DNA of 64,000 nt from Dyadobacter chenhuakuii (GTDB taxonomy: Bacteria > Bacteroidota > Bacteroidia > Cytophagales > Spirosomataceae), in NCBI RefSeq assembly GCF_023821985.2, contig NZ_CP098805.1, positions 930,001 to 994,000 of the forward strand. Reading direction: 5' to 3'. Every line of letters starts with the position of its first letter. Position 1 is the first letter of the stretch. Position numbers and translations under genes: made by a program. The notes beneath the pieces are model-generated. The model ran no database searches, was not told the origin of the DNA, and saw only the letters and a list, made by a program, of their open reading frames with translations. This document shows, in pieces, positions 44,501 to 53,019 of the stretch.

Positions 44501-44843
44501 GCTTGCAGACAGAAACCTGGGTGAACGGGTGGACCAGTCGCAGGGGCTTGCGATTCCGCAGACTCGTTACATGCTGAGCGGCGCTTATGTGAGACTCAAA
44601 AACATTACGATCGGTTATACATTCCCATCGGCGATGCTGCAAAAAATCAAGGTTTCGAGACTGCGCGTTTATGCAAGCGGCGAAAACCTGGCGGAGCTTT
44701 CGGGGGTGAAGAAGTTCTTTGACCCGGAATCCATCACGGATAATGTCGATAAAGTAGACCCTTCCAAGAGCACTTCAAGCGGCTGGGGATATGCTTATCC
44801 GTTCCAGCGGAAATTCTCATTCGGATTGGAACTGCAGTTTTAA
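41565..44843 (+). CDS. SusC-like TonB-dependent outer-membrane receptor
   Basis: Protein of 1092 residues. A signal peptide covers about residues 1-35, then a carboxypeptidase-regulatory-like domain (EVRGVIKSADGSGVLPGVNV), a TonB box-like segment (VVVVGYGAQKKENLSG), a plug (INIRGFTSINGGNPLILVDN, then IKSISVLKDASSAAIYGARA) and a beta-barrel ending in FGLELQF. It imports a nutrient too large for porins together with the SusD protein encoded 18 bp downstream. The substrate is unknown; the phosphodiesterase after susD hints at a phosphorylated ligand. Confidence 0.95.
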   Translation: MAQNLSNLFKKHRSVCLLWLLTALLGGSALQSFAQGEVRGVIKSADGSGVLPGVNVLVKGTQQGTVSDGEGKYVLRGLQPDAVLVFSFIGYKPQEATVGKATSLDITLELDAANLHEVVVVGYGAQKKENLSGAVDVVDSKMLEARPIQNVAQGLQGAVPNLNIDFVSGEPGQAPNINIRGFTSINGGNPLILVDNVPMDAAELSFIAPSDIKSISVLKDASSAAIYGARAAYGVILITTKTGTGEKMSINYSNNFSFGKPTVLPNKVIDPYIYMRLLETSTDNTPWDNVNYTASQYAWAKDRSDNPSGTDPIRLNPVDNSLYEYMGNTDWTKYFLDNFTLSQRHNISLAGKSGKTTYYLSGAYDSQNGALKIAEDKFDRYTTRGKVNFQPYKWLSIGNNTSIALTERAKPYQLSIQRLYDLFPTSVDKNPDGTWANTDVGRVAAQLTEGGRSLKKDNMFQTTFNAEMSFFEDMLKFNSDFTTRRENINYAGNQSKVRIGYGPSDIREEGNNIAYRRADNVNYTVFNAYATFNKALGFHSLNAIAGYNQESNRAEYFEAQKAGVISASLPSIGLATGEALVGEGIREWAIRGAFYRLNYIYKDKYIVEFNGRYDGSSKFPKDKRFGFFPSASAAWKVDGEEFWKPVSKVVNHFKIRGSYGLLGNQFVSEYGYIAKMGTKRGQYIVDGNVPQVVTSDAPVSPNYTWEKVTSANIGADLGFFQHKITASFDYYSRDTKGMLTQGRDLPDVLGAAEPRENAADLRTKGWELSVGYDEDFNVGGKNLRFNSKFTLGDSRSTITGFDNPNKNLTQYYKGMELGEMWGLKSDGLFQTQDEISKLDQTQIIPWGALSVVPGWPKYQDLDGNGKIEKGTTVDNAKDLSRIGNVTPRLRFGLNLGAEWNGFDFRAFFQGIGKMDYYPLNYLYWGFYQQPYAGGYAHLLDFYRGAADSDVLRGQHSQSYINAGLADANTDAKFPVLQSWLADRNLGERVDQSQGLAIPQTRYMLSGAYVRLKNITIGYTFPSAMLQKIKVSRLRVYASGENLAELSGVKKFFDPESITDNVDKVDPSKSTSSGWGYAYPFQRKFSFGLELQF

Positions 44844-44861
44844 TTTAAATAAGATCTTAAA

Positions 44862-46667
44862 ATGAAAAAATATATTCAATTGCTGCTGGCAGCCGGCCTG
44901 CTAACCGTTGTTTCGGGCTGTAATGATGAGTTCCTGGACCGCGTTCCCCAAACGGAAATTTCAAAAGATAAATATTTCAACAGCGAGCAGGACCTCGAAA
45001 CCTACATCCTGGGCCTGTACGATTTCGGCGGAACCGGCATTTACGTCGATGACGCTTCTACTGACAATGCCGCCACCACCGGCGCAACGGAGATCAAGAG
45101 CATTATGGTAGGAAACCCTTCATCGGCCACGGTCAATGCAGGTTGGGACTGGACGGCATTGCGCAACATTAATTTTTTCCTGGACAATTTCCGCAAAGCA
45201 CCGATCAGTGAGGAGGCGCTGAATCATTACGAAGGCCTCGCACGATTTTTCCGTGCAAGATTTTACATGGAAAAAGTGAAGCGTTACTCCAATGTGCCCT
45301 GGTATGACCACGTGCTCGCGACCAATGACGAAGCGCTTAATAAGCCGCAGGATAACCGGGAGTTTGTGATTGGTAAAATATTTGAAGACTATGCTTTCGC
45401 CGCGCAGCATGTGCGTGACGACAACCGGTCGGGTGCGGTCAACAATGCCACTGTGCTTACTTACCAGGCCCGACATGCTTTATACGAAGGCACTTTTCGC
45501 AAATATCATAGCGAGCTTAACCTGCAAGCGTCTGCAAACGGCTTCTTGCAAATTGCCAGGGACGCTGCGAAAAAAGTGATTGATAGCGGTGATTACTCGG
45601 TCCATAGCACCGGCAAACCAATGGAAGATTACGCTTCGCTATTCAATAATACAAGTCTGGAAAGCAATAAAGAGGTGATCCTGGGCACATTTAATGAACA
45701 GGATAAGATCAATAGTGGCTGGTGGGGTGCATTTATGTTCGGGAATTACGAAGCCAGTCCCGCGCGTGATTTGCTGCAAACGTATCTCATGAAGGATGGC
45801 ACGCCTTTCACAAGCCAGGCCGGTTATGCTGCAAAGCTTTTTACCGAAGAATTCAAAAACCGGGATCCGCGCCTCTACCAGACATTCGCTTACCCAGGTT
45901 GGGAACTGGTGAATGCGACCACTTATTCGCAGGGCGCCGGGATTTATATTCAGCAGTTTGCCAAGAATCAGTCGGGTTATCACCAGTTAAAGGGTTTTGT
46001 AAATCAAAAAGAAGTGGCAGTTGCCAACAGCCTGGACACGCCATTGCTGCGTTATGCCGAAGTGCTGCTCACTTACGCAGAAGCGAAAGCAGAACTAAAC
46101 GAGCTGGCACAAGCCGATCTGGATCTTTCTGTAAATAAGGTCCGTGCCCGCGCTGGGATGCCTAAGCTGACATTGAATGCCACAGCGGATGCCACATTGA
46201 AATCGCAATATCCATCCGCAACCAGCAGCACCCTGGGCGCGTTGCTCGAAATACGCCGCGAAAGGCGCGTTGAGCTGGCCATGGAAGGTTTCCGTTACGA
46301 CGACCTTATGCGCTGGAATGCCGGAAAGCTCATTGAAAAAGAGCCGGAAGGATTATACTTTCCCAGCCTGGGCAACTACGACCTTACCGGCGATGGTGTC
46401 GTGGATGTAAAACTGATCCCCGTATCCTCAGCCATTCCGGCCGAGGCCAACAAAGAATCCAATTCGTTGGGCAAGAAGTTGATCTATTACCGTGTAGGCC
46501 CGGTTGGCAGCGATGCATCCTTTTTCCTGAAAAACGGAACCAGCGGCACCATCGTTACCGACCCGGAAAGAGGCACATTCCAGGAACCAAAATACTATTA
46601 CCGACCCGTACCCAAGTCACAAGTAACGCTTAACCCGAATTTGAAGCAGTATTTTGGCTGGGAGTAG
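44862..46667 (+). CDS. SusD/RagB-family outer-membrane lipoprotein
   Basis: Protein of 601 residues with an SPII signal (MKKYIQLLLAAGLLTVVSGC, Cys20). The N-terminal EFLDRVPQTEISKDKYFNSE and the C-terminal block EIRRERRVELAMEGFRYDDL MRWNAGK are family hallmarks. It forms the lid of the SusC barrel and binds substrate at the surface. It is paired with the receptor at 41565, and a long palindrome follows its stop. Confidence 0.93.
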   Translation: MKKYIQLLLAAGLLTVVSGCNDEFLDRVPQTEISKDKYFNSEQDLETYILGLYDFGGTGIYVDDASTDNAATTGATEIKSIMVGNPSSATVNAGWDWTALRNINFFLDNFRKAPISEEALNHYEGLARFFRARFYMEKVKRYSNVPWYDHVLATNDEALNKPQDNREFVIGKIFEDYAFAAQHVRDDNRSGAVNNATVLTYQARHALYEGTFRKYHSELNLQASANGFLQIARDAAKKVIDSGDYSVHSTGKPMEDYASLFNNTSLESNKEVILGTFNEQDKINSGWWGAFMFGNYEASPARDLLQTYLMKDGTPFTSQAGYAAKLFTEEFKNRDPRLYQTFAYPGWELVNATTYSQGAGIYIQQFAKNQSGYHQLKGFVNQKEVAVANSLDTPLLRYAEVLLTYAEAKAELNELAQADLDLSVNKVRARAGMPKLTLNATADATLKSQYPSATSSTLGALLEIRRERRVELAMEGFRYDDLMRWNAGKLIEKEPEGLYFPSLGNYDLTGDGVVDVKLIPVSSAIPAEANKESNSLGKKLIYYRVGPVGSDASFFLKNGTSGTIVTDPERGTFQEPKYYYRPVPKSQVTLNPNLKQYFGWE

Positions 46668-46713
46668 TTATCTTACTGCCGAGATTGACGGCCCAAGCGT
46701 TGACAACTGGCAA

Positions 46714-46809
46714 GTTACCAACCCTGTCACCCTGAGCGGAGCCGAAGGGGCGTTGCTGCCAAGTAGTAACGCCCCCTTCGGCTCCGCTCAGGGTGACAGG
46801 GCTAGTAAC
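46714..46809. repeat. Long palindromic repeat, copy 1
   Basis: Arms of about 33 bp (46722-46754 and 46768-46801) pair with a single bulge. Outer GTTAC (46714-46718) and GTAAC (46805-46809) extend the dyad. The core TGAGCGGAGCCGAAGG occurs again at 53.6 kb. It lies between susD and the phosphodiesterase gene and may end or weaken read-through. Confidence 0.85.
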
Positions 46810-46855
46810 AAACCACATTAAACCAAACAACCCATAACCACAAACCCATACCCCA

Positions 46856-48106
46856 ATGTCCCCAAAACAAGCCATCACCATAATCCTAACCCTCTTCCTC
46901 TTCCACCAGACCGCTGCCCAGACTAAGAACAAATCCCTCTTCGTCATCGTGGATGGTATTTCATATGAGCAGTTGAAAAAAGTGGCGACTCCTAATCTGG
47001 ATGCGATTGCGAAAGTGGGAGGGATGACGCGGGCCTATGTGGGGGGTGAGAAAAAGACATATTCACAAACGCCGACGATTTCGGCGGTAGGTTACAACAG
47101 CCTGCTGACCGGCACGTGGGTGAACAAGCATAATGTCTGGGATAACGATATTAAGGCTCCCAATTACCATTACTGGACTGTTTTCAGGTTTTTCCGTGAA
47201 GCCTATCCTGCCAAAAAAACCGCCATTTTTTCCACCTGGCTTGACAACCGCACGAAGCTGATCGGGACGGGCTTGCCGGAAACGGGGAAGATGAAGATGG
47301 ATTACTTTTTCGATGGTTTTGAGCTCGATACCATCAATTTTCCACACGATAAAGGGGCACAATACATCAGCAAGATCGACGGGAAAGTTGTGGACGAAGC
47401 AGCTGCCAACATTAAAAGTGAAGCGCCGGATCTTTCCTGGGTTTACCTGGAATTTACGGACGATATGGGCCATCGCTATGGCAATAGTCCGCAGTTTTTT
47501 GATGCTGTAAAAAGAATGGATGCGCAAATGGGCCAGCTATGGGAAGCGGTGAAAGAGAGAGAGAGCAAGCATGGTGAAAACTGGCAGCTATTTATCACCA
47601 CGGATCACGGAAGGGGAGAGCCGGCCGGCAAGGACCACGGCGGCCAGTCCGATGCCGAGCGCAGCACCTGGATTGTCACAAATGCCAAAGAACTGAACCA
47701 TTATTTTACCAAATCTGAACAAAACAAGCAGATTCCGGCTATCGTGGACATTATGCCGACCATGGCACGGCACCTGGATCTGAAAATCCCGAAAGAGCAG
47801 CGCTTCGAGCTGGACGGCATCCCTTTAACAGGCAAAATTTCCATCACCGATCTGGCTGTAAAGAAGGAATCGGACAACATTCTTGTAAGCTGGCTGCCGC
47901 AGGAAAAAGATGGCGAGGTGAAGATCTGGCTTGCCGTAACCAACAAATTCGAAACCGGCGGCAGCGACCTTTACATGCTCATGAAACAACTCCCCGTGTC
48001 GGAAGGAAAAGCATCATTAGATATCAGCAAATTCCCGAAAGGATTCTACAAGGTGGTTGTCGAAGGAAAATACAATGCGGTCAACCGCTGGATTGTGGAG
48101 CAGTAA
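46856..48106 (+). CDS. Exported alkaline phosphatase superfamily phosphodiesterase/pyrophosphatase
   Basis: Protein of 416 residues with a signal peptide (MSPKQAITIILTLFLFHQTA). The metal and catalytic segments of the type I phosphodiesterase/NPP group are visible: FVIVDGISYEQL (D33), the nucleophile segment TPTISAVGYNSLLTG (72-86), FTDDMGHRYG and FITTDHGRGEP. It should hydrolyse phosphodiester or phosphomonoester bonds in the periplasm. Located behind susC-susD, it may feed on the imported ligand, perhaps to release phosphate. C-terminal residues about 320-416 form an Ig-like tail. Confidence 0.88.
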   Translation: MSPKQAITIILTLFLFHQTAAQTKNKSLFVIVDGISYEQLKKVATPNLDAIAKVGGMTRAYVGGEKKTYSQTPTISAVGYNSLLTGTWVNKHNVWDNDIKAPNYHYWTVFRFFREAYPAKKTAIFSTWLDNRTKLIGTGLPETGKMKMDYFFDGFELDTINFPHDKGAQYISKIDGKVVDEAAANIKSEAPDLSWVYLEFTDDMGHRYGNSPQFFDAVKRMDAQMGQLWEAVKERESKHGENWQLFITTDHGRGEPAGKDHGGQSDAERSTWIVTNAKELNHYFTKSEQNKQIPAIVDIMPTMARHLDLKIPKEQRFELDGIPLTGKISITDLAVKKESDNILVSWLPQEKDGEVKIWLAVTNKFETGGSDLYMLMKQLPVSEGKASLDISKFPKGFYKVVVEGKYNAVNRWIVEQ

Positions 48107-48137
48107 CACTGAATGTTTCGCCCGAAACTATTAAACT

Positions 48138-48809
48138 TTACTTCCCGGTCTCAGAATTTGGTGCATCCACTGGTTTTGATTCCGGGGAGCCTTTCTGGCG
48201 CAGGAAAATAGTCAATATTACAATGCTGGCGATGGATAGGAATTCGCTCTGCCAGTTTTGGAATGTTTCAAACCAAAAGTTGGCTTGCAGCAGATAATCA
48301 CCAATCGAATCTTTTGCCTTCCCAAGTAAAACCTGCTGCTCATTATGGTCCACCCAGCTTCCATACAAGTGCAGGCCCCAACTGATGATAAAGAGGATCC
48401 CGAACACCAGGGACAATGAATTTTCATAAAGCTTCAATACAAATCCGCCTTTCCGCACCGGCCAGGGCGCATCCGGTCCCGGCTTAGGCTCGCGATCCAC
48501 TTCTTCCGGCTCATCTAGGGATTTCGATTCCGCGGAACCTTGCTGGCGAAGTCCTACCGTAAGTATTACGTAAAGGGCCATTTGCAAAAACTCACTTTCA
48601 AAATTTTCGAAAGTTGCAGAAATAAAATGCCCGGTCTGAAGATAGCTGAGGAAGGTGATTGCCGCTGCCTGTTCCTGTTCAAGCTCTGAGTTGTGTTCGT
48701 ACCAGCCTGTTACAGCCTGCGCACCGAGCGTTATAATAAATAGAGCCACAAAAAGAAGGCCTAAGCCGTTTCTGTATAAAAATGAATGCTGCTTATTGGC
48801 CTGGCCCAT
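48138..48809 (-). CDS. DUF6766-type membrane protein with internal duplication
   Basis: Protein of 223 residues with four membrane helices in two repeats. Each half has a helix pair and a similar end: SEFLQMALYVILTVGLRQQG, then SAESKSLDEPE in the first half, and SEFLSIASIVILTIFLRQKG, then SPESKPVDAPN in the second. N-terminal helices are GLGLLFVALFIITLGAQAVT and SLVFGILFIISWGLHLYG. The family is uncharacterised. It stands alone, convergent with the phosphodiesterase gene. Confidence 0.75.
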   Translation of the reverse strand: MGQANKQHSFLYRNGLGLLFVALFIITLGAQAVTGWYEHNSELEQEQAAAITFLSYLQTGHFISATFENFESEFLQMALYVILTVGLRQQGSAESKSLDEPEEVDREPKPGPDAPWPVRKGGFVLKLYENSLSLVFGILFIISWGLHLYGSWVDHNEQQVLLGKAKDSIGDYLLQANFWFETFQNWQSEFLSIASIVILTIFLRQKGSPESKPVDAPNSETGK

Positions 48810-48970
48810 TTGTGTTTGGTATATGAAAGGTTATGTTCTTATTACGTTCGTAAGATAGCGGCATATCAAAAAGTTTGCCAGTGCTTCTGCAAGTTTTAAA
48901 CAGCGCTTCGGAAAAGCCGACACAGTGGCACTGTTTTTTACCAAAAGCGGTCTTATAACCAATATAATGC

Positions 48971-49555
48971 ATGCTGTATTCGGAAATTCCTCCCGCCAAA
49001 GCTATTTTCCTGGACAAAGATGGGACGCTTGTAAAAGATGTTCCCTATAATGTCGATCCTGCGCGAGTAACATTCGAGCCGGGCGTTTTTGAAGGCCTTG
49101 GTGCATTGCAGGAGGAGGGATTCAAACTTGTAATCATTTCCAATCAATCGGGGCTGGCCTTACAGAGATTTTCTCGAAGTCAATTGGACGCGCTGATCGA
49201 ACATTTTAATTTCATTTTCAAGAAGAACGGTCTTAAACTTTCCGGGTTTTATTATTGTCCGCATGCGCCGTCTGAGGGCCGTGAGACCTGTACATGCCGT
49301 AAGCCGCAACCTGGGTTATTTTTTCAAGCGGCAGAAGACTTAAACATTAACCTGGTGCAATCCTGGATGATCGGGGATATTCTCAATGATGTAGAGGCGG
49401 GTAACCGTGCTGGTTGCCGAAGCATTTTAATCAATAACGGAAATGAAACGGAATGGCTGAAAGGCCCTTTCCGGGAGCCCGATTACACCACAACTTACTT
49501 CCTGGATGCCGCAGAACACATTATTACAAACGAAAACTCCATTGCCAATGCCTGA
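48971..49555 (+). CDS. gmhB: GmhB-type HAD phosphatase (heptose-1,7-bisphosphate)
   Basis: Protein of 194 residues. The HAD motif I is FLDKDGTL (D15 and D17); motif II is IISNQSG (55-61). The Zn loop of the GmhB group is C96PH98...C107TC109, and motif III/IV includes MIGDILNDVEAGNRAGC. The enzyme removes the C7 phosphate of heptose bisphosphate on the way to ADP-heptose. Its stop overlaps the next gene by 8 bp, so the two are translationally coupled, consistent with heptose addition to a glycan or LPS. Confidence 0.88.
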   Translation: MLYSEIPPAKAIFLDKDGTLVKDVPYNVDPARVTFEPGVFEGLGALQEEGFKLVIISNQSGLALQRFSRSQLDALIEHFNFIFKKNGLKLSGFYYCPHAPSEGRETCTCRKPQPGLFFQAAEDLNINLVQSWMIGDILNDVEAGNRAGCRSILINNGNETEWLKGPFREPDYTTTYFLDAAEHIITNENSIANA

Positions 49556-50624
49556 GCAAACATTTGAAAACATACTTTGCATCCGGGCCGATAATATGGG
49601 CGACGTCATCATGACCGCACCCGCCATTCGCGCATTGAAAGAGACGTTCGGAAGCCGCATAACCCTGCTCACCTCAAAAGCAGGCTCACTCATCGGGCCC
49701 TATCTGGATTGCATCGATGACATGATCGTATCCGACCTGCCCTGGGTGCAGAGTGCGGGCAGCAGCAGCGGTGCATTGGCTGCGGGAATTGATGAAATAA
49801 AAAGCAGGAATTTTGATGCAGCTATCATTTTTACCGTTTACAGCCAAAGCGCGCTGCCAGCCGCGATGCTCGTGTATATGGCCGATATCCCTGTGCGCCT
49901 GGCCTATGCGCGCGAAAATCCCTATCAACTGCTCACACACTGGCTCCCAGATCCGGAGCCCTACCAGCAAATATCCCATCAGGTTAAGCGTGATCTTGAC
50001 CTAGTTGCCCAATTAGGAGCCTTTACCGCGGACGACCGTCTTTTACTCCAAATCGGATCATCGGAACGGGCTTCCCTATTTCGTAAACTCTCTGCTGTGA
50101 CCGATTCTGCGGAACGGCCATATATGATCCTGCATCCCGGCGTGTCCGAAGCGAAAAGAGAATACCCGACAGCATACTGGATAGAAGCGGGAAAGCAGAT
50201 TGCGGAAAAATATGATTTGCAGATCTTCATAACCGGATCTGCTGCTGAGCGGGAATTGGCCGAAAAGGTCAGCCTGGGAATCGGGGAACCGGCAATGTCG
50301 GTTGCGGGAATGCTTTCGATAGGAGAATTTGCAACGCTTATCGGGCAGGCAACTTGCGTCGTTTCGGTTAATACAGCAACCATTCACATTGCCGCGGCCA
50401 TGCAGACGCCTCTGGTTGTTTTATATGCTGAGACCAACCCGCAGCACACGCCGTGGAAGTCGGATCACAGAATCTTACCATTTTCGGTTCCCACCCATTT
50501 GCGAAGCCGTAACACCGTCATTCAATATGTTTCCGAAAAATTATATACCGAACATATCCCTTATCCAACGCCGGAGATGATCCTATCCGCGCTCGAAACC
50601 TTACTCCCGGGAAGTCACATCTGA
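49548..50624 (+). CDS. Glycosyltransferase family 9 (heptosyltransferase-like)
   Basis: Protein of 358 residues from ATG 49548, which gives the family start FENILCIRADNMGDVIMTAP. GT9 features follow: SRITLLTSKAGSLIG, PYMILHPGVSEAKREYPTAY in the second Rossmann domain, and SVNTATIHIAAAMQTPLVVL near the active site. Members transfer heptose to LPS core. The coupling to gmhB agrees with this. The 3' end overlaps the response-regulator gene by 24 bp. Confidence 0.9.
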   Translation: MPEQTFENILCIRADNMGDVIMTAPAIRALKETFGSRITLLTSKAGSLIGPYLDCIDDMIVSDLPWVQSAGSSSGALAAGIDEIKSRNFDAAIIFTVYSQSALPAAMLVYMADIPVRLAYARENPYQLLTHWLPDPEPYQQISHQVKRDLDLVAQLGAFTADDRLLLQIGSSERASLFRKLSAVTDSAERPYMILHPGVSEAKREYPTAYWIEAGKQIAEKYDLQIFITGSAAERELAEKVSLGIGEPAMSVAGMLSIGEFATLIGQATCVVSVNTATIHIAAAMQTPLVVLYAETNPQHTPWKSDHRILPFSVPTHLRSRNTVIQYVSEKLYTEHIPYPTPEMILSALETLLPGSHI

Positions 50625-51080
50625 GTGGGAGGTGCTTAACTGGCTATTTCGATCCACCGTTCTAAGAAAAAACTTACATACCGAATGCAAAGTCGATTTC
50701 ATCAGCTCATGGTCAATCGGTTTGATGACATAAGCATCCGCGCCACGCTTGTAACAATTTATGATTTTTTCTTCCGAGTGGTCGCTGCTCATTACAACCA
50801 CGGGAATGTCTTTGAGATGAACGTGTTCCGGCTTGGAAGGCTGTTTGAGTAGCGTAAGAAGCTGCATTCCGCTCATACCCGGCATATTTAGATCGAGAAT
50901 AATAAGCCCGGGAAACAGGTGATTATCATGCCGCTGCGATAAAGCATCGAGATGGCGGTAAAGGGACCGGCCATCTTCGAAAAACTTCACACGATACGAT
51001 TTATCAAACTGTTTGAAAATATTATAAAGCAAAAAATGTAAATCCGGGTTATCGTCTACTATAAATAATTCGGTGTCCAT
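50601..51080 (-). CDS. Receiver-only response regulator
   Basis: Protein of 159 residues from ATG 51080. It is a CheY-like domain with acidic pocket D9/D10, phosphoacceptor D63 (LIILDLNMPGMSG), a conserved Ser in VVVMSSDHS, and the Lys of YVIKPID. No output domain is present beyond a short C-terminal helix, so it acts by protein contact, possibly in a phosphorelay. No kinase gene is near. Its 3' end overlaps the GT9 gene (convergent). Confidence 0.9.
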   Translation of the reverse strand: MDTELFIVDDNPDLHFLLYNIFKQFDKSYRVKFFEDGRSLYRHLDALSQRHDNHLFPGLIILDLNMPGMSGMQLLTLLKQPSKPEHVHLKDIPVVVMSSDHSEEKIINCYKRGADAYVIKPIDHELMKSTLHSVCKFFLRTVDRNSQLSTSHSDVTSRE

Positions 51081-51202
51081 GCTAATGATTCCCCTGGTTA
51101 TTGTTTTAATGTATTGCCAAGAAGTATTATGCAAAATTCCATTAAAAGTATGCCCGGGCTCCTGGATCGCCGGGCTGCATTTTTCAGTTAGGAAGAAAAC
51201 TG

Positions 51203-52168
51203 TCAGACAAGGTGCGGAATGACATTTTTTCCGAATTTCTCTATAAAAAGCCTTTGTTCCAGATTTACATTATGCAGGTAAAGGTGCGTAACTCCTGCCG
51301 CAATGTCCTGCGAAAGCCATTCTGTGTGCTGGTCGAGACTGTCGGACACTCTTACGGCCTGCAGCATATCTTCCGGCCGGACCATTAAGCCCGTAGAATC
51401 GAAACCTGCCGGAGAACGGATGTCGGCCAGGAGCGAGGACGGGAAAACATTGTTACGCCATTGCTGGTGCGCGCCCGACAATGCTCTTTCCAGGGTAACA
51501 TCATAAGATAGCTGCACTTTCAGGTAAACAGGCTTGCCTTCTCCGCCTCCCCGGTGAAATGCTTCCACCATCCGGGCCAGCTCCGCAGGCGGCCGCGATG
51601 TTGTGATCATGCCATCCGCCCATCCGCCGACCCATTCAGCCGTTTGCTCAGTAATTGCGGCGCCGATTACATCCGGCATGTATCCCGGCAACGTATAAAG
51701 TTTTGCGTCGTAAACATTAATCAAGCCGTTATTTGTAACGGTTTCGCCCGCCCATAAGGCACGCATAATATCCACAGACTCTTTCAGGCGCTGATTGCGT
51801 TCCATTTTGGAAGGCCACTTTTCACCATTGATATGTTCATTTAAAAACTGGCCGCTCCCCGTCGCGATCCAAAACCGGCGCGGGAACATTTCGCAAAGGG
51901 TAGCCACCGCTTGCGCAATAATGGCAGGGTGATAACGCTGCCCGGGCGCATTGACAATCCCAAAACTAAGATTGGTCGCCTGCATTGCAGCTCCCAGCCA
52001 GCTCCATGCAAATCCGCTTTCACCCTGGGCTTCGCTCCATGGGTAAAAATGGTCGGAACTAAGCGCCGTTGTAAACCCTGCGGCCTGCGCCAGCTGCACA
52101 AACTCGGTAAGCTGACTGGGTCTGAATTGTTCGTGGGAAGCGTGGTAACCTATCTGTATATCTTTCAT
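51203..52168 (-). CDS. LLM-class flavin oxidoreductase (non-F420 type, TIGR03885-like)
   Basis: Protein of 321 residues from ATG 52168; the longer frame begins at TTG. The luciferase-like TIM barrel shows QIGYHASHEQFRPSQLTEFV, SSDHFYPWSEAQGESGFAWS, RYHPAIIAQAVATLCEMFPR and FWIATGSGQFLNEHI. It matches the group often called probable non-F420 flavinoid oxidoreductases, so FMN is the likely cofactor. The substrate is unknown. It is divergent from the DsbA-like gene. Confidence 0.85.
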   Translation of the reverse strand: MKDIQIGYHASHEQFRPSQLTEFVQLAQAAGFTTALSSDHFYPWSEAQGESGFAWSWLGAAMQATNLSFGIVNAPGQRYHPAIIAQAVATLCEMFPRRFWIATGSGQFLNEHINGEKWPSKMERNQRLKESVDIMRALWAGETVTNNGLINVYDAKLYTLPGYMPDVIGAAITEQTAEWVGGWADGMITTSRPPAELARMVEAFHRGGGEGKPVYLKVQLSYDVTLERALSGAHQQWRNNVFPSSLLADIRSPAGFDSTGLMVRPEDMLQAVRVSDSLDQHTEWLSQDIAAGVTHLYLHNVNLEQRLFIEKFGKNVIPHLV

Positions 52169-52361
52169 GCCGGTCAATATTTTGATTTAGTCTTGCATTT
52201 TCGTCAATGCGGAAAAGTTGCAATTAAAAATCGTTCCACAACCTGTGGGAGTAGGCTTCTGGCATGGATTTTTTTAACTGGCCCCGCAAAATTGGATTCA
52301 ATGTGCCTGCTGGCAACATATAATCCATAGCCGAAATCTTAAACAAAACTGTTTTCTCATT

Positions 52362-52949
52362 ATGTATGTGACAAATTCGTTTTCACAACCTATTAAAATC
52401 GTCTATTATACTTACCCGCTTTGTCAGATCAGCTGGGGAATGCAGGAAAGCTGGCGACGCCTTGTGAAAACTTATGGAGATCGGATCAGTTTTCAATTTT
52501 GCCTGGCCCGTGAAAATGACAAGTCTTCCGATGTAGAGTTATCATCTTATTCTGCATGTCTGGCCGTGAAAGCCGCCGGATTGCAATCGCCCACGGCTGC
52601 GGATCTTTTTCTTAATAAGTTGAGGGAAGCTGCTATGGAAGAAAAGCGGGATATTTCACGCGTCGACGTGCTCGTGGAAGTGGCGCGGGAAGTCAATAAG
52701 CAGCATCGCGGTTTGTTGGACCTGCATAGGTTCGGCAAGGATTTCGACGCAAAGGCCACCCGCCAGGCGCTTCACGCCGATCTCGAAAAAATCCATCGTA
52801 ACCGCATCGATTCATTCCCGACCATTACCATGACATTAGCTGGAAAAGGCTTAAAACTTGCAGGCCATTGTTCCTACCAGCGACTGACAACGGCTTTGCA
52901 CAAACTGTTAGGCGCATCGGACAGCACCTCGCAAGTCTCATATGGATAA
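52362..52949 (+). CDS. DsbA/FrnE-like thioredoxin-fold protein with a CxxS motif
   Basis: Protein of 195 residues without a signal peptide. The N-terminal thioredoxin strand (IKIVYYTYPLCQISWGM) has CQIS instead of CxxC, followed by a helical insert and the cis-proline segment DSFPTITMT. The fold resembles DsbA-family or 2-hydroxychromene-2-carboxylate isomerase proteins. A single Cys would make it a mixed-disulfide or glutathione-type enzyme. The role is unknown. It diverges from the LLM oxidoreductase. Confidence 0.7.
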   Translation: MYVTNSFSQPIKIVYYTYPLCQISWGMQESWRRLVKTYGDRISFQFCLARENDKSSDVELSSYSACLAVKAAGLQSPTAADLFLNKLREAAMEEKRDISRVDVLVEVAREVNKQHRGLLDLHRFGKDFDAKATRQALHADLEKIHRNRIDSFPTITMTLAGKGLKLAGHCSYQRLTTALHKLLGASDSTSQVSYG

Positions 52950-53019
52950 GCAGATCAACAGCGTGGAATTGGCATGGTTTGTTTAACGTTCAAAAATTCA
53001 AATCTTAAACTGAGAAACT

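Noticed and set aside
46630..46947. 105-codon frame on the minus strand
   Set aside because: It runs through the long palindrome and the start of the phosphodiesterase gene; its open length comes from the repeat.
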